Below, piece by piece: positions 16,150-24,763 of a stretch of DNA of 64,000 nucleotides (its first letter is position 1; each line of letters starts with the position of its first letter). Source of the DNA: CAZAQK01 sp964535825 (GTDB lineage Bacteria > Pseudomonadota > Alphaproteobacteria > Rickettsiales > SXRF01); the NCBI GenBank assembly GCA_964535825.1, contig CAZHUC010000001.1, positions 1 to 64,000 on the forward strand. The letters run 5' to 3'. The position numbers and the translations under genes are program-made. The notes beneath the pieces are model-generated. The model had not been told where the DNA came from. It ran no database searches and saw nothing but the letters and a program-made list of their open reading frames with translations.

Positions 16150-16491
16150 ATGCCAGTTAAGACAGTAGATGTGCATACAGCAAAACAATGGCTGGATAAG
16201 AAAGAGGCTGTGATCATTGATGTGCGCGAGGCCGAGGCACATGCCGCACAAGGTATCAAGGGTTCACTCCATATACCTGCCGGGCAGTTATCCAGATCGG
16301 TGCTGTTAGAACTGGGCGATAAAAAGATCGTGCTACATTGTAACAGAGGTGGCCGAGCCGGCAGAACATGCAACCAGTTGCTTAGTGAAGATAACGAGCT
16401 TGCTATGTATAACCTCGAAGGTGGCATTAATGCATGGGCCGACGCAGGTTTGCCATTGAACGCCAGTGGTGCTCCGGCAAAAAACAAATAG
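16150..16491 (+). CDS. Rhodanese-like sulfurtransferase
   Basis: A single rhodanese domain of 113 residues. The active-site Cys is in HCNRGGRAGRTC (about residue 75), with VIIDVREAEAHAAQGI near residue 22 and the C-terminal GGINAWADAGLP. It would transfer sulfur between thiol carriers; the physiological partner is unknown. AAGGAGG 5 nt upstream sets the start. It is divergent from dps. Confidence 0.9.
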   Translation: MPVKTVDVHTAKQWLDKKEAVIIDVREAEAHAAQGIKGSLHIPAGQLSRSVLLELGDKKIVLHCNRGGRAGRTCNQLLSEDNELAMYNLEGGINAWADAGLPLNASGAPAKNK

Positions 16492-16582
16492 CTATCAATA
16501 GGATATATTCCTTCACGCAATCGTCACACACCAATATGTGAACTTATGGGTATAATAATCCTGAAATATAACAGGGTCATAT

Positions 16583-17536
16583 ATGCCGATACGCATCATT
16601 GGGCATAGGGGAAACGGGCCAACGAGCCGAAGGAACTCTATTCCGGATCATCTTGAGCCGGAAAACACCATCGCATCTTTCAGGAAGGCACTCGAAACTG
16701 GTGCTGATGGTGTTGAGCTGGATATTTCTGTTACCAAAGATAATGTCGTCGTGGTGACTCATGATGATGAATTAAACAAAAATGTTGTTGGTGCAGACAG
16801 AAATACCAAAGAGCTTGGTAATGTACAGGATTATACGTATAATGAGCTGCTGAAGTTCGATGTGGGGCGCGGCGAGAGAATTCCCAAACTGGTAGATGTG
16901 TTGGCACTCGCAGAACAATATAAGAAAGCCGGCAGAAAAATTACAGTGAATGTCGAGCTGCGTGGCGAAGATCCACGCCTTATCAAGGAACTTGCACATA
17001 CATTGCTGTTCTATCTTTCACACTCGGTATTGGACAAATCCGATTTTGTATTCAATTCCTTCAAATGGGATAAATTGCGGGAATTGCGTGCATACGATGA
17101 TGATTATAAACTTGTGCCTAATATCGGTGCGAGACGACTTTATGGTGAAGACAATGTGGAGATGCCGGGTTTCAAAGTGAAGCCTGGATCGAAATGCCTG
17201 AAGTCCGTCTTTGAAGAATTGGGCAAGTTGCATCGTGAGATCGGATGTCATGCCTTTGACTGCGTGATCCCGGATATCCGGCCTGAGTTAATTGCACATG
17301 CCAGGAAGTTAGGTGTCGGGATCTATGCCTCACAGGATTTTGGGGAAACGCCAGACCCTAGGCTTCCTGACCAACTACGTCAGCTGGTGGAGTGGTCACA
17401 TGGCCTGCCTGTGACATATTTCAAAGCGGATGACACAGAATCAGCGATTGCACTCGTGCGTGGGTTTGAGAAAGAGCTCTCTGCGAAACCGCGCCTTGTT
17501 CAGCATATGTTGCCATTCTCGGGTGCTGAAAGATAA
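16583..17536 (+). CDS. Glycerophosphodiester phosphodiesterase
   Basis: The enzyme hydrolyses glycerophosphodiesters to glycerol-3-phosphate and an alcohol. The 317-residue protein has the family core: HRG (residues 8-10), PENTIASFRKALETGADGVELDISVTKD (about 37-64) and HDDELN (about 71). No signal peptide is seen, so it is probably cytoplasmic (UgpQ type). It is longer than typical UgpQ, with insertions in the C-terminal half. Confidence 0.9.
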   Translation: MPIRIIGHRGNGPTSRRNSIPDHLEPENTIASFRKALETGADGVELDISVTKDNVVVVTHDDELNKNVVGADRNTKELGNVQDYTYNELLKFDVGRGERIPKLVDVLALAEQYKKAGRKITVNVELRGEDPRLIKELAHTLLFYLSHSVLDKSDFVFNSFKWDKLRELRAYDDDYKLVPNIGARRLYGEDNVEMPGFKVKPGSKCLKSVFEELGKLHREIGCHAFDCVIPDIRPELIAHARKLGVGIYASQDFGETPDPRLPDQLRQLVEWSHGLPVTYFKADDTESAIALVRGFEKELSAKPRLVQHMLPFSGAER

Positions 17537-17600
17537 CTGATCGTCAGTTCTTCAAAACATATTCAAGCATTCAGGCTTTCAGATGTTCTACTTTGTGTGT

Positions 17601-17687
17601 TGGTGCTCTCGGCCGGAATCGAACCGGCACGGTGTTGCCACCGAGGGATTTTAAGTCCCTTGCGTCTACCAATTCCGCCACGAGAGC
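17601..17687 (-). tRNA. tRNA-Leu (TAA)
   Basis: The complementary strand gives a complete tRNA with acceptor arm GCTCTCG/CGAGAGC and the T-loop GGTTCGATTCC. The anticodon loop is CTTAAAA (anticodon TAA), with the long variable arm expected for Leu. CCA is encoded at 17601-17603. It reads UUA/UUG codons. Confidence 0.96.
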
Positions 17688-17860
17688 CTTCCGGTAATTA
17701 CTACTATGCTGCGCATAACGCTCAGCCTAGCGTAATTACATCAAAAACAATATGCTGGTAGTGCGTGTTGTTTTTTCCAACTTGCGTATAGCAGCCACAA
17801 GGTGTATTTATCCAGTAGTTTTTATCACTACCATATATGGTATGCATCAGGGGGAAGAAT

Positions 17861-18514
17861 ATGAATAAATTGTTTGCAACCACCAGTCTCTTTGCTCTTG
17901 CGTTATCATCTGTTGCCCATGCCGATCAGGCGTGGCCACGCTGGTATATCGGCCTTTCTGGCGGCGTTACCTATCTGGATGATTCGGATGTAAGCGGTAC
18001 AGCCACAGGTGAACAGGGTTTTGACATGGGCGGCGTGGCAGCGGTTTCTCTGGGTTACCAGATGCCATTCGGTATGCAGCCTTTTAGCAATATGCGTATG
18101 GAGCTTGAGGCGGCCTACCATGAGAACACATTGGATGCCACCACACTGAGTGGTGTTTCCACTGCATCACCCGGCAGGTTGCGCGTTGCAAGCTACATGG
18201 TGAACGCATTCTATGATTTCCGTAACAACAGCCAGATGACGCCATATGTTGGCGCTGGTGTTGGTATCGCTACGGCAACGCTTAGCCACAACAGTGGCCT
18301 CGGCAATACTTCGGATGATGAAGACAACACCATGGCGTACCAGTTCATGGCAGGCCTTTCCTATGCGCCGACCAGCATGCCGAACACCGAGTGGGGTTTT
18401 GGCTATCGTTACTTCGTGGTTGATTCTCCGGAATACACAACGACCGGTGGCAAAGTGAAGCTGGATGATGTTACAGCCCACACCGCAGAAGTAGGCGCAC
18501 GCTTTAAATTCTAG
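17861..18514 (+). CDS. Outer-membrane beta-barrel protein
   Basis: A 217-residue protein with a signal peptide cleaved near AHA-DQ (about residue 21). A series of amphipathic strands follows: WYIGLSGGVTYL, GVAAVSLGYQM, MELEAAYHEN, TPYVGAGVGIATA, GFGYRYF and EVGARFKF, ending in the Phe typical of barrel proteins. It resembles the OmpA-like/Surf_Ag eight-strand porin-fold family. The ATG at 17861 is preferred over an upstream in-frame ATG because the signal peptide starts there. Confidence 0.87.
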   Translation: MNKLFATTSLFALALSSVAHADQAWPRWYIGLSGGVTYLDDSDVSGTATGEQGFDMGGVAAVSLGYQMPFGMQPFSNMRMELEAAYHENTLDATTLSGVSTASPGRLRVASYMVNAFYDFRNNSQMTPYVGAGVGIATATLSHNSGLGNTSDDEDNTMAYQFMAGLSYAPTSMPNTEWGFGYRYFVVDSPEYTTTGGKVKLDDVTAHTAEVGARFKF

Positions 18515-18519
18515 TGTGT

Positions 18520-18537
18520 CTCCGCAGTATTGCGGAG
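18520..18537. terminator. Hairpin between convergent genes
   Basis: CTCCGCA (18520-18526) and TGCGGAG (18531-18537) form a 7-bp stem with a GTAT loop between the converging barrel and cinA-like genes. No T tract follows, so its role as a shared terminator is tentative. Confidence 0.45.
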
Positions 18538-18541
18538 CGCA

Positions 18542-19273
18542 TCACTCTTCATATACTTCACTGGTGAAGCCCAGCAGTAGCTGACGTATTTCTTCTGAGA
18601 CCTGATCGATTTTCTTCGCGTCTACCCCGCGCGACACCAGGCTTGTACCCAGTTTCTGGTTGCGGAAGAAGGGATAACTGCCGATCTCGATATCGGGATA
18701 TTTATCTTGTATCGCAGCTAAGCCATCGGCAAGTATGCCTTCGGTTACAAAGGCAGCCAGCGTGCGCGAGAGCATTTTTTCACCGCCTTTGAGTTCATTC
18801 TTTATGCTCAGGAACATTGCCTGCATAATGGAAGGCACACCCGCCAGCACATACACATTCTCAACATTGAATCCCGGCGCAGCACTCACAGGATTATAGA
18901 TAAGCCGTGCGCCGCGCGGCATATCCGCCATGCTCAGGCGTGCTTCATTGATCTGGTCGCCGTAATTCTTCTCCAGGATGGCTTTTGCCTCGGGATGGCG
19001 CTGGAAAGGTAAGCCGAAGGCTTTGGCTACGCATTCCGAGGTGATGTCATCATGCGTCGGTCCGATGCCGCCTGTGGTGAATACATAGGTGAACTGACGG
19101 CGGCAGGTGTTCACGGTATCCACAATGATCTGCTCCACATCCGGGATAACCCGCACTTCCATAAGGCGAATCCCAACATCATTCAGCTGGGCTGCTATCC
19201 ATGCCAGATTCTTATCCTGCGTGCGGCCGGAAAGTATCTCATTACCAATAATTATTAGACATGCTGTTTGCAT
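18542..19273 (-). CDS. CinA-type molybdopterin-binding domain protein
   Basis: A 243-residue protein of the MoaB/CinA N-terminal fold: CLIIIGNEILSGRTQDKN at the N-terminus and FTTGGIGPTHDDIT at about residues 65-80. It lacks the C-terminal nicotinamide-nucleotide amidase domain of full CinA. The family acts on nucleotide or pterin substrates; the exact reaction of the stand-alone form is not established. The ATG at 19273 is preferred over a TTG at 19279. Confidence 0.85.
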   Translation of the reverse strand: MQTACLIIIGNEILSGRTQDKNLAWIAAQLNDVGIRLMEVRVIPDVEQIIVDTVNTCRRQFTYVFTTGGIGPTHDDITSECVAKAFGLPFQRHPEAKAILEKNYGDQINEARLSMADMPRGARLIYNPVSAAPGFNVENVYVLAGVPSIMQAMFLSIKNELKGGEKMLSRTLAAFVTEGILADGLAAIQDKYPDIEIGSYPFFRNQKLGTSLVSRGVDAKKIDQVSEEIRQLLLGFTSEVYEE

Positions 19274-19323
19274 AGGCAAAAACTAGCACTATACTGGCAA
19301 AAAGCAATGAGTAGGATAGATAA

Positions 19324-20121
19324 GTGTTAGACGATACAAGACCCATTAAAATACACACGAGCCAGGACCACGAGGGCATGCGCAAGGCGGGCAGGCTTGC
19401 CGCTGAGGTGCTGGACATGGTGGCGGATCATGTGAAGCCTGGCATCACCACTGGCGAGCTTAATGATCTATGTCATAACATGATCATCGCGCACGGTGCG
19501 ATACCTGCGCCACTGAATTATCGTGGTTTCCCGAAATCCATTTGCACATCGGTGAATCATGTGGTGTGCCATGGTATTCCCGGCGACCTTCGCCTGAAGA
19601 GCGGAGATGTTGTGAACGTGGACGTCACAGTGATTCTCGATGGCTGGTATGGCGATACCTCACGCATGTATTGGGCGGGTGAGCCACCGATCAAAGCTAA
19701 ACGCCTTACGCAGGTGACGTATGAAGCCATGATGCTCGGTATCGAGCAGGTAAAACCAGGCAATACGGTGGGGCATATTGGGTATGCCATCCAGAAATAT
19801 GCCGAGAAGCATGGTTATTCCGTGGTGCGCGATTATTGCGGTCACGGTATCGGGCAAGTATTCCATACTGCGCCGAACATTCTGCACTATGGCATGCCGG
19901 GTGAAGGTGAAGTGCTGCGGGAAGGTATGTTCTTTACCGTAGAGCCAATGATCAATGCCGGCCACTGGGGCACACACTTAAGCCGTCATGATGGCTGGAC
20001 AGTGACCACGCGCGACAAATCGCTCTCGGCGCAGTTCGAGCACACGTTGGCAGTAACAGCCACGGGCTATGAAATTTTTACAACCTCACCGACTAAGAAA
20101 AATCATCCGCCTTATGCATAA
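19324..20121 (+). CDS. map: Methionine aminopeptidase, type I
   Basis: It removes the initiator Met from nascent proteins. The 265-residue protein shows all five metal ligands of the pita-bread fold: Asp in VNVDVTV and in WYGDTSRM, His in GHGIGQVFH, Glu in TVEPM and Glu in FEHTLAVT. A GTG start at 19324 follows AGGATAG. The next gene overlaps its 3' end by 8 bp, and the map-exported protein-radC-ELM1 run is probably one operon. Confidence 0.96.
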   Translation: MLDDTRPIKIHTSQDHEGMRKAGRLAAEVLDMVADHVKPGITTGELNDLCHNMIIAHGAIPAPLNYRGFPKSICTSVNHVVCHGIPGDLRLKSGDVVNVDVTVILDGWYGDTSRMYWAGEPPIKAKRLTQVTYEAMMLGIEQVKPGNTVGHIGYAIQKYAEKHGYSVVRDYCGHGIGQVFHTAPNILHYGMPGEGEVLREGMFFTVEPMINAGHWGTHLSRHDGWTVTTRDKSLSAQFEHTLAVTATGYEIFTTSPTKKNHPPYA

Positions 20122-20569
20122 ATATTCCTGCATCATCCTGTCAGGTATCACGATGCTTTTTGGGCAGGCGGGTTTTGCATGTGAGCCTTGTCCCAAATAT
20201 ATAGATCTGCAGCAGAGCATTGATGAGGCAAAACTGATCGTGGTCGGCAAGCGTACAACGCCTTTGCAGCCAGAAGAAACACGCCAGGAAGGTGGGCCGC
20301 AATATATCGATGTGAAGGTCGATGCGGTATTGAAAGGACAGGCCGTTACAGACCTTAAAGCGGTGGCATGGTTCGATATGTGCAGTTATGGGATTGTTGT
20401 GCCACCAGACAAACCTTACATCATGATACTCGACAAGGCTGAGGAGGAAACGTTCTACCGGCCGCTAAATAATGGCTGCGCAGCCAGCGCATTAGCCGTT
20501 GAAGGAAATGGTGTGGTCACACATGATGGCCTAATGCCAATGGAGACATTTAAGCAAAGTATCAAATGA
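20114..20569 (+). CDS. Unknown exported protein
   Basis: The ATG at 20114, inside the end of map, gives a 151-residue protein with a signal peptide (MHKYSCIILSGITMLFGQAG, cleaved near GFA-CE). The mature part has Cys pairs and a beta-rich pattern (YIDVKVDAVLKG, YIMILDKAEEE) somewhat like a TIMP/NTR-type fold, but the match is weak. Its stop overlaps the radC ATG (ATGA). Confidence 0.7.
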   Translation: MHKYSCIILSGITMLFGQAGFACEPCPKYIDLQQSIDEAKLIVVGKRTTPLQPEETRQEGGPQYIDVKVDAVLKGQAVTDLKAVAWFDMCSYGIVVPPDKPYIMILDKAEEETFYRPLNNGCAASALAVEGNGVVTHDGLMPMETFKQSIK

Positions 20570-21264
20570 CCGCAAACACAGAGACCGCTCAGAAACCGCA
20601 TCATATAGGCCATAGAAAACGGCTGAGAGAGCGCTTTTTGCGGCATAGTGCGAATGCGCTGGCGGATTATGAATTACTGGAAATGATATTATTCCCTGCC
20701 AAGCCGATGGGCGATGTGAAGCCGCTGGCCAAAGCATTGCTGGCGCATTTCGGTAGTTTCGGAAAAGTGCTCCATGCAGAGCCAATGGAACTCATGAAAG
20801 TGGAAGGCATCGGCGAAGCAGCGGTGGTTGCCATTAAAGTGGCGAAGGCGGCAGCGGAACGCTTGCTGAAAGAAGAGGTGGCTGACCGGCCAGTGGTGAA
20901 GAGCTGGACGCAGCTGCTTGATTATTGCCGCCTGCAGTTTGGCCAGTTGATACATGAAGAATTCCATGTGCTGTTCCTCAATCATAAGCTGGAACTGATA
21001 GCAGATGAGCGTCAGCAGAAAGGCACGGTGAATCACACGCCCGTATATCCGCGCGAGGTGGTGAAGCGTGCGCTGGAGCTTGGTGCTTCCAGCATGATAC
21101 TTGTGCATAATCATCCGAGTGGTGATGTAAATCCAAGCAAGGGAGATATTGATGTCACTACGCAGATCGTGCAGGCGGCACGTCCGCTAGGCATTGAAGT
21201 GCATGACCATGTGATCATCGGCGCAAAGAAGCACTTCTCCTTCCGCTCGAAAGGGCTGATGTAA
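20566..21264 (+). CDS. radC: RadC-like JAB1/MPN domain protein
   Basis: The protein has an N-terminal helix-hairpin-helix region (about 25-100, VEGIGEAAVVAIK) and a C-terminal JAB1/MPN domain with the metal motif HNHPSGDVNPSKGD (about 185-198). The molecular role of RadC is unsettled; the older DNA-repair assignment in E. coli was not upheld. Length (232) is normal. It overlaps neighbours by 4 bp and 1 bp. Confidence 0.95.
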   Translation: MTANTETAQKPHHIGHRKRLRERFLRHSANALADYELLEMILFPAKPMGDVKPLAKALLAHFGSFGKVLHAEPMELMKVEGIGEAAVVAIKVAKAAAERLLKEEVADRPVVKSWTQLLDYCRLQFGQLIHEEFHVLFLNHKLELIADERQQKGTVNHTPVYPREVVKRALELGASSMILVHNHPSGDVNPSKGDIDVTTQIVQAARPLGIEVHDHVIIGAKKHFSFRSKGLM

Positions 21265-22235
21265 TGGCAGTGTGTTGGGGATTTGCCGCAACCACCGGTA
21301 TGGAAGCACAGGTGCGTGCGCTGGCGGAATCACTGGAATTTGAAGTGCAGATGAAAGAGGCGGAAGTGAAGCCGCCCTTCGTGTGGTTGCCCAATAGTGT
21401 ATATGCCGCCGGGCTTGATCGTTTTGTTGTGCCGAACTTACTGGCAGAAGGCAGTGACGTGCTGCAAGCTCCGTGGCCGGATGTTGTGATAAGCTGTGGC
21501 AGAAGGCCTGCCATGGTGGCGCTAGGTCTGCGTCGTAAAATGGGGGCGAGTGCTGCAAAATTCATCCATATTCAAGACCCGCATGTATCATCTAAACACT
21601 TTGATGCGGTGGTGGCGATGCAGCACGATGCCATCAGCGGTGATAACGTCATTAAAACACGCTTTGCGCTACACACCATCACCCCGGAAAAACTCTGGGC
21701 TGCGCAGGAAAAATTCCAGCCGATATTTGCTTCTTATCCCAAGCCATTTGTTTCCATACTTATCGGTGGTTCAACCAACAAATATCATTTCACCCATGCT
21801 GCGATGCATGAACTCATCACCTCGCTTCGGGTGATACAGGCAAAAACGGAAGGCACGCTGCTCATCACGGTTTCTGGCCGTACTGGGGATGAAAATACCC
21901 GCATACTCAAAGATGTATTCGGTGATAACCGGCGTGTGCATATTTACGATGGCATCGGCCAGAATCCCTACATGGGCATGCTCGCGCTTGCTGAGACTAT
22001 CTTTGTCACCAATGATTCGGTGAACATGATGAGCGAAGTGGCGGCAACCGGTAAGCCGCTTTATATTCTGCCGCTGGCGGGACATACGAATACCAAACCA
22101 TCACGGTTTGCTGATCGCCTGATATACGATGGAGTAGCGCGCTTCTTCACCGGTAAAATAGAAAAATGGAATTACGATGCAGGGAATGAGATGAAGGCTC
22201 TTGCAGTACAGATCAGGCAACGGCTGTTCGCGTAG
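21264..22235 (+). CDS. ELM1/GtrOC1 family putative glycosyltransferase
   Basis: A 323-residue protein of the alphaproteobacterial family related to the mitochondrial fission factor ELM1. Characteristic segments are PDVVISCGRRPAMVAL, FIHIQDPHV, VSILIGGSTNKYHF and ETIFVTNDSVNMMSEVAATGKPLYI, giving a GT-B-like, nucleotide-sugar-binding layout. The bacterial function is unproven; envelope glycosylation is suspected. Its ATG overlaps the radC stop. Confidence 0.88.
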   Translation: MAVCWGFAATTGMEAQVRALAESLEFEVQMKEAEVKPPFVWLPNSVYAAGLDRFVVPNLLAEGSDVLQAPWPDVVISCGRRPAMVALGLRRKMGASAAKFIHIQDPHVSSKHFDAVVAMQHDAISGDNVIKTRFALHTITPEKLWAAQEKFQPIFASYPKPFVSILIGGSTNKYHFTHAAMHELITSLRVIQAKTEGTLLITVSGRTGDENTRILKDVFGDNRRVHIYDGIGQNPYMGMLALAETIFVTNDSVNMMSEVAATGKPLYILPLAGHTNTKPSRFADRLIYDGVARFFTGKIEKWNYDAGNEMKALAVQIRQRLFA

Positions 22236-22237
22236 TT

Positions 22238-23287
22238 TTAAATATCCGTCAGGTTTTTGCCGCTGGCTTTGAGGTGGCGGTCGTAGAGCGGTTTATAGTT
22301 CCCATGATAGAATTCAACGCGTTCCCGCACAGGTGGCGTTGCGATACCGAATTGTTTGATAAGGTCTGTTTCCCTGCCTCTAAAGGTTTCGCGCCATTTG
22401 GAGAGGAAATCACTATAGCTCCAGTTCTCCCATTTTTCATGGAAGGCACTGCGGTTCGTTTTGCGTAGCTGAATATCTTCTGGTGTAAGCAGTGTGATGC
22501 CAAGGCAGCGGCCCGCGGAGTCAATGATACGCCACAGATCCTCACGATTCTCTGGCAGGCGATCATCCCAGAATTCTGTGCGGAGTGGTGCAACTAGCAG
22601 GTTCTGCGAAAATGCGCCGCGCAGGAAGGCCGCCTCGCGGATGAGGCGATTCTGTTTTGCGGTCATTGAAATGGCATATCCGGCATAGACGCGGCTGTTG
22701 GTGTCCATATCCAGATGGTCGAAATGCCCACCCATATCCACTTCGTTGCCATTCAGGTCTTCCATCATGGAATCGACCGCGAGGCCTTTATTATGGGCGC
22801 TCTGACCGGGCAAGGCGAGCAGGCCGGTGGCGATATCGCTTTCCGGAGCAAAACAATAGAGCTTGTATGCGCCATCCATGGTGCGCAGCCCGTCATAGAT
22901 AACGGTGCGCCAAGCATGCGTGTTGTAAAGATATACGGCTGCCCCAACCATGATATCGGCCAGCGTCTTGTGCATGTAGAGTCTGGCGTTATGCCGGTAT
23001 GCCAGACCAAATTTATTCAGGCGTTTTTCTCTCGGCAATCTCTTATACACAGCTTCTTCAGGTGTGTAGATCCTGCCGTTATCATCATATGCCAGATGGT
23101 CCTGAGCGTAGGCGACCAAGGTGCGGATGGGGTCGTGCCCGCCGCAGCTATTCACACGCTCCGGCTTGCGGTATGTTTCTATATCGCAGAGATCTTCTGC
23201 TGGTACAGGCAGTGCATTTTCCACCAGATCCTGTACGAAGGTTTCTGAGGTGCAGGCCGAGAAATCACTCCAGGGGCGTTTATTCAT
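22238..23287 (-). CDS. M15D (D-Ala-D-Ala dipeptidase-like) protein
   Basis: A 349-residue VanX/DdpX-type protein. The zinc motif SxHxxGxAxD is present as SAHNKGLAVD, preceded by YDGLRTMDGAYKLY. The second motif, ExxH in VanX, reads EFWD here, so the third zinc ligand is Asp rather than His. It may cleave D,D-dipeptides from cell-wall turnover, with activity uncertain. It is longer than VanX, with a unique C-terminal 110 residues. ATGA overlap with the DUF599 gene fixes the start at 23287. Confidence 0.8.
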   Translation of the reverse strand: MNKRPWSDFSACTSETFVQDLVENALPVPAEDLCDIETYRKPERVNSCGGHDPIRTLVAYAQDHLAYDDNGRIYTPEEAVYKRLPREKRLNKFGLAYRHNARLYMHKTLADIMVGAAVYLYNTHAWRTVIYDGLRTMDGAYKLYCFAPESDIATGLLALPGQSAHNKGLAVDSMMEDLNGNEVDMGGHFDHLDMDTNSRVYAGYAISMTAKQNRLIREAAFLRGAFSQNLLVAPLRTEFWDDRLPENREDLWRIIDSAGRCLGITLLTPEDIQLRKTNRSAFHEKWENWSYSDFLSKWRETFRGRETDLIKQFGIATPPVRERVEFYHGNYKPLYDRHLKASGKNLTDI

Positions 23288-23970
23288 CTGTTTGCAAGGG
23301 TCTTGAGTGTGTGCGAACGGTACTCGCGGCGGTATGTGACCAGCACAACCCACAACGTGGCAATGATGAACAGATACGGGTTCACACACCAGCCGAGTGC
23401 AGCAAGCCCGAAATAATAGGCACGCAGACCGTTGTTAAAATGTTTGGCCGCATTGCCGGTGAGCTGTGCGCCTTGCTGCGCAATGGCTTCGTGCTCTTCC
23501 TTGCGTACGCGATAATCAGGGGCAGCAGCAATGAAGATACTCACATAATTATATTGGCGCATGGACCATGTGTATTTAAAGAACGCATAGATAAAGATGA
23601 TGATGAGCAGGAATATCTTGATCTGCCACAGGACAGGATCATTCAGTGTGGTGAATGGCAGATGCAGCAGGATCTCATTCATGCGCTCGCGGTAACCGAT
23701 CATGGAAACCAGTGCGGCCAGTATGAAGATGGTGGTGCTGGCAAAGAAGGTGAAGCTGCGTGCGAGGTTGCCTACCATGATGGCATCAAGCGAACGGTTC
23801 TCGCGTGCCAGCATTTCGCGCATCCACTGCAGGCGGTATTGGTTGGTGGCAGATACAAGGTTAGGGTGCTCATCATGCTCTGCATAGCGTGCATAGCCGA
23901 ACCAGCAGGCAAGAAAGAATCCTACTGCAATCAGATCCTGTACCCTGAACCAAGAAAGAAAATCTTCCAT
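23284..23970 (-). CDS. DUF599 family membrane protein
   Basis: A 228-residue protein with about four hydrophobic segments (12-28, 72-92, 112-130 and 188-212) and the DUF599 pattern NLARSFTFFASTTIFILAAL and HFNNGLRAYYFGLAALGW. Function is unknown. The gene starts 1 bp after the trpC stop, and its stop overlaps the M15D start. These two are therefore likely cotranscribed from the trp promoter. Confidence 0.88.
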   Translation of the reverse strand: MEDFLSWFRVQDLIAVGFFLACWFGYARYAEHDEHPNLVSATNQYRLQWMREMLARENRSLDAIMVGNLARSFTFFASTTIFILAALVSMIGYRERMNEILLHLPFTTLNDPVLWQIKIFLLIIIFIYAFFKYTWSMRQYNYVSIFIAAAPDYRVRKEEHEAIAQQGAQLTGNAAKHFNNGLRAYYFGLAALGWCVNPYLFIIATLWVVLVTYRREYRSHTLKTLANR

Positions 23971-23971
23971 A

Positions 23972-24763
23972 TCATATTCCCAGCAGTTGGCGTGTTGCGT
24001 GCGTTACATCCGCCTGCTTCATCAATGATTCTCCCACCAGAAAGCAGGAAATTCCTGCTTTATTCATGCGCTTGATATCATCGTGCGTGCGGATGCCGCT
24101 TTCACTTACGGTAAGGATAGTGGGCGGGATATGTTTTGCAAGTGATTCTGATGTGCCAAGGCCAACAACCATGGTCTTTAAGTTACGGTTGTTGATGCCA
24201 ACCATTTTAGGAGCAAGCGCCAGCGTGCGTTCCAGCTCTTTCATGTCATGCACTTCAAACAATGTGTCCATGCCAAGTCCGGTCGCAAGTTGGTACATTG
24301 CTTTTGCTTCGGCATCGGAAAGCACGGCCATGATAAGCAAGATACAATCCGCACCCAGCGCGCGCGATTCTATGATTTGATAGGTATCCACCATGAAATC
24401 CTTGCGGAGGGCAGGAAGGGCGCACACGCTCCTTGCTTCCTGCAGATAGTCATCGCGACCCTGAAAGTAGGGCTCATCCGTGAGTACGGAAAGGCAGGCT
24501 GCACCGCCTGCTTCATAGGCTTTGGCGAGCATGGAAGGAGAGAAATCCGCTCGTATGATACCTGCGCTTGGTGAGGCTTTTTTAATTTCAGCGATTATGG
24601 CAGGTGTGCCAGTTGCCGTCTTATTCTGCAGCGCGCTTATAAACCCGCGCGGAGACGCTGCCTTTTGTGCGGCGGAAAGCAAGGTTGATTCTGAAACATG
24701 TGATTTGCGTTTGGCGACTTCGTCCCGTTTTTTATTGCATATCTGGGCGAGAATGTCGGTCAT
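23972..24763 (-). CDS. trpC: Indole-3-glycerol phosphate synthase
   Basis: TrpC closes the indole ring of CdRP in tryptophan synthesis. The 263-residue TIM barrel shows AIIAEIKKASPSAGIIR (catalytic Lys, about 58-74), LRKDFMVD, GINNRNLKTM and TVSESGI. Its ATG overlaps the trpD stop (ATGA). It is a monofunctional form, not fused to trpF. Confidence 0.96.
   Translation of the reverse strand: MTDILAQICNKKRDEVAKRKSHVSESTLLSAAQKAASPRGFISALQNKTATGTPAIIAEIKKASPSAGIIRADFSPSMLAKAYEAGGAACLSVLTDEPYFQGRDDYLQEARSVCALPALRKDFMVDTYQIIESRALGADCILLIMAVLSDAEAKAMYQLATGLGMDTLFEVHDMKELERTLALAPKMVGINNRNLKTMVVGLGTSESLAKHIPPTILTVSESGIRTHDDIKRMNKAGISCFLVGESLMKQADVTHATRQLLGI

Noticed and set aside
22999..24075. 358-codon frame on the plus strand
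   Set aside because: It is antisense to the M15D, DUF599 and trpC genes, which have clear family motifs and overlapping starts and stops.
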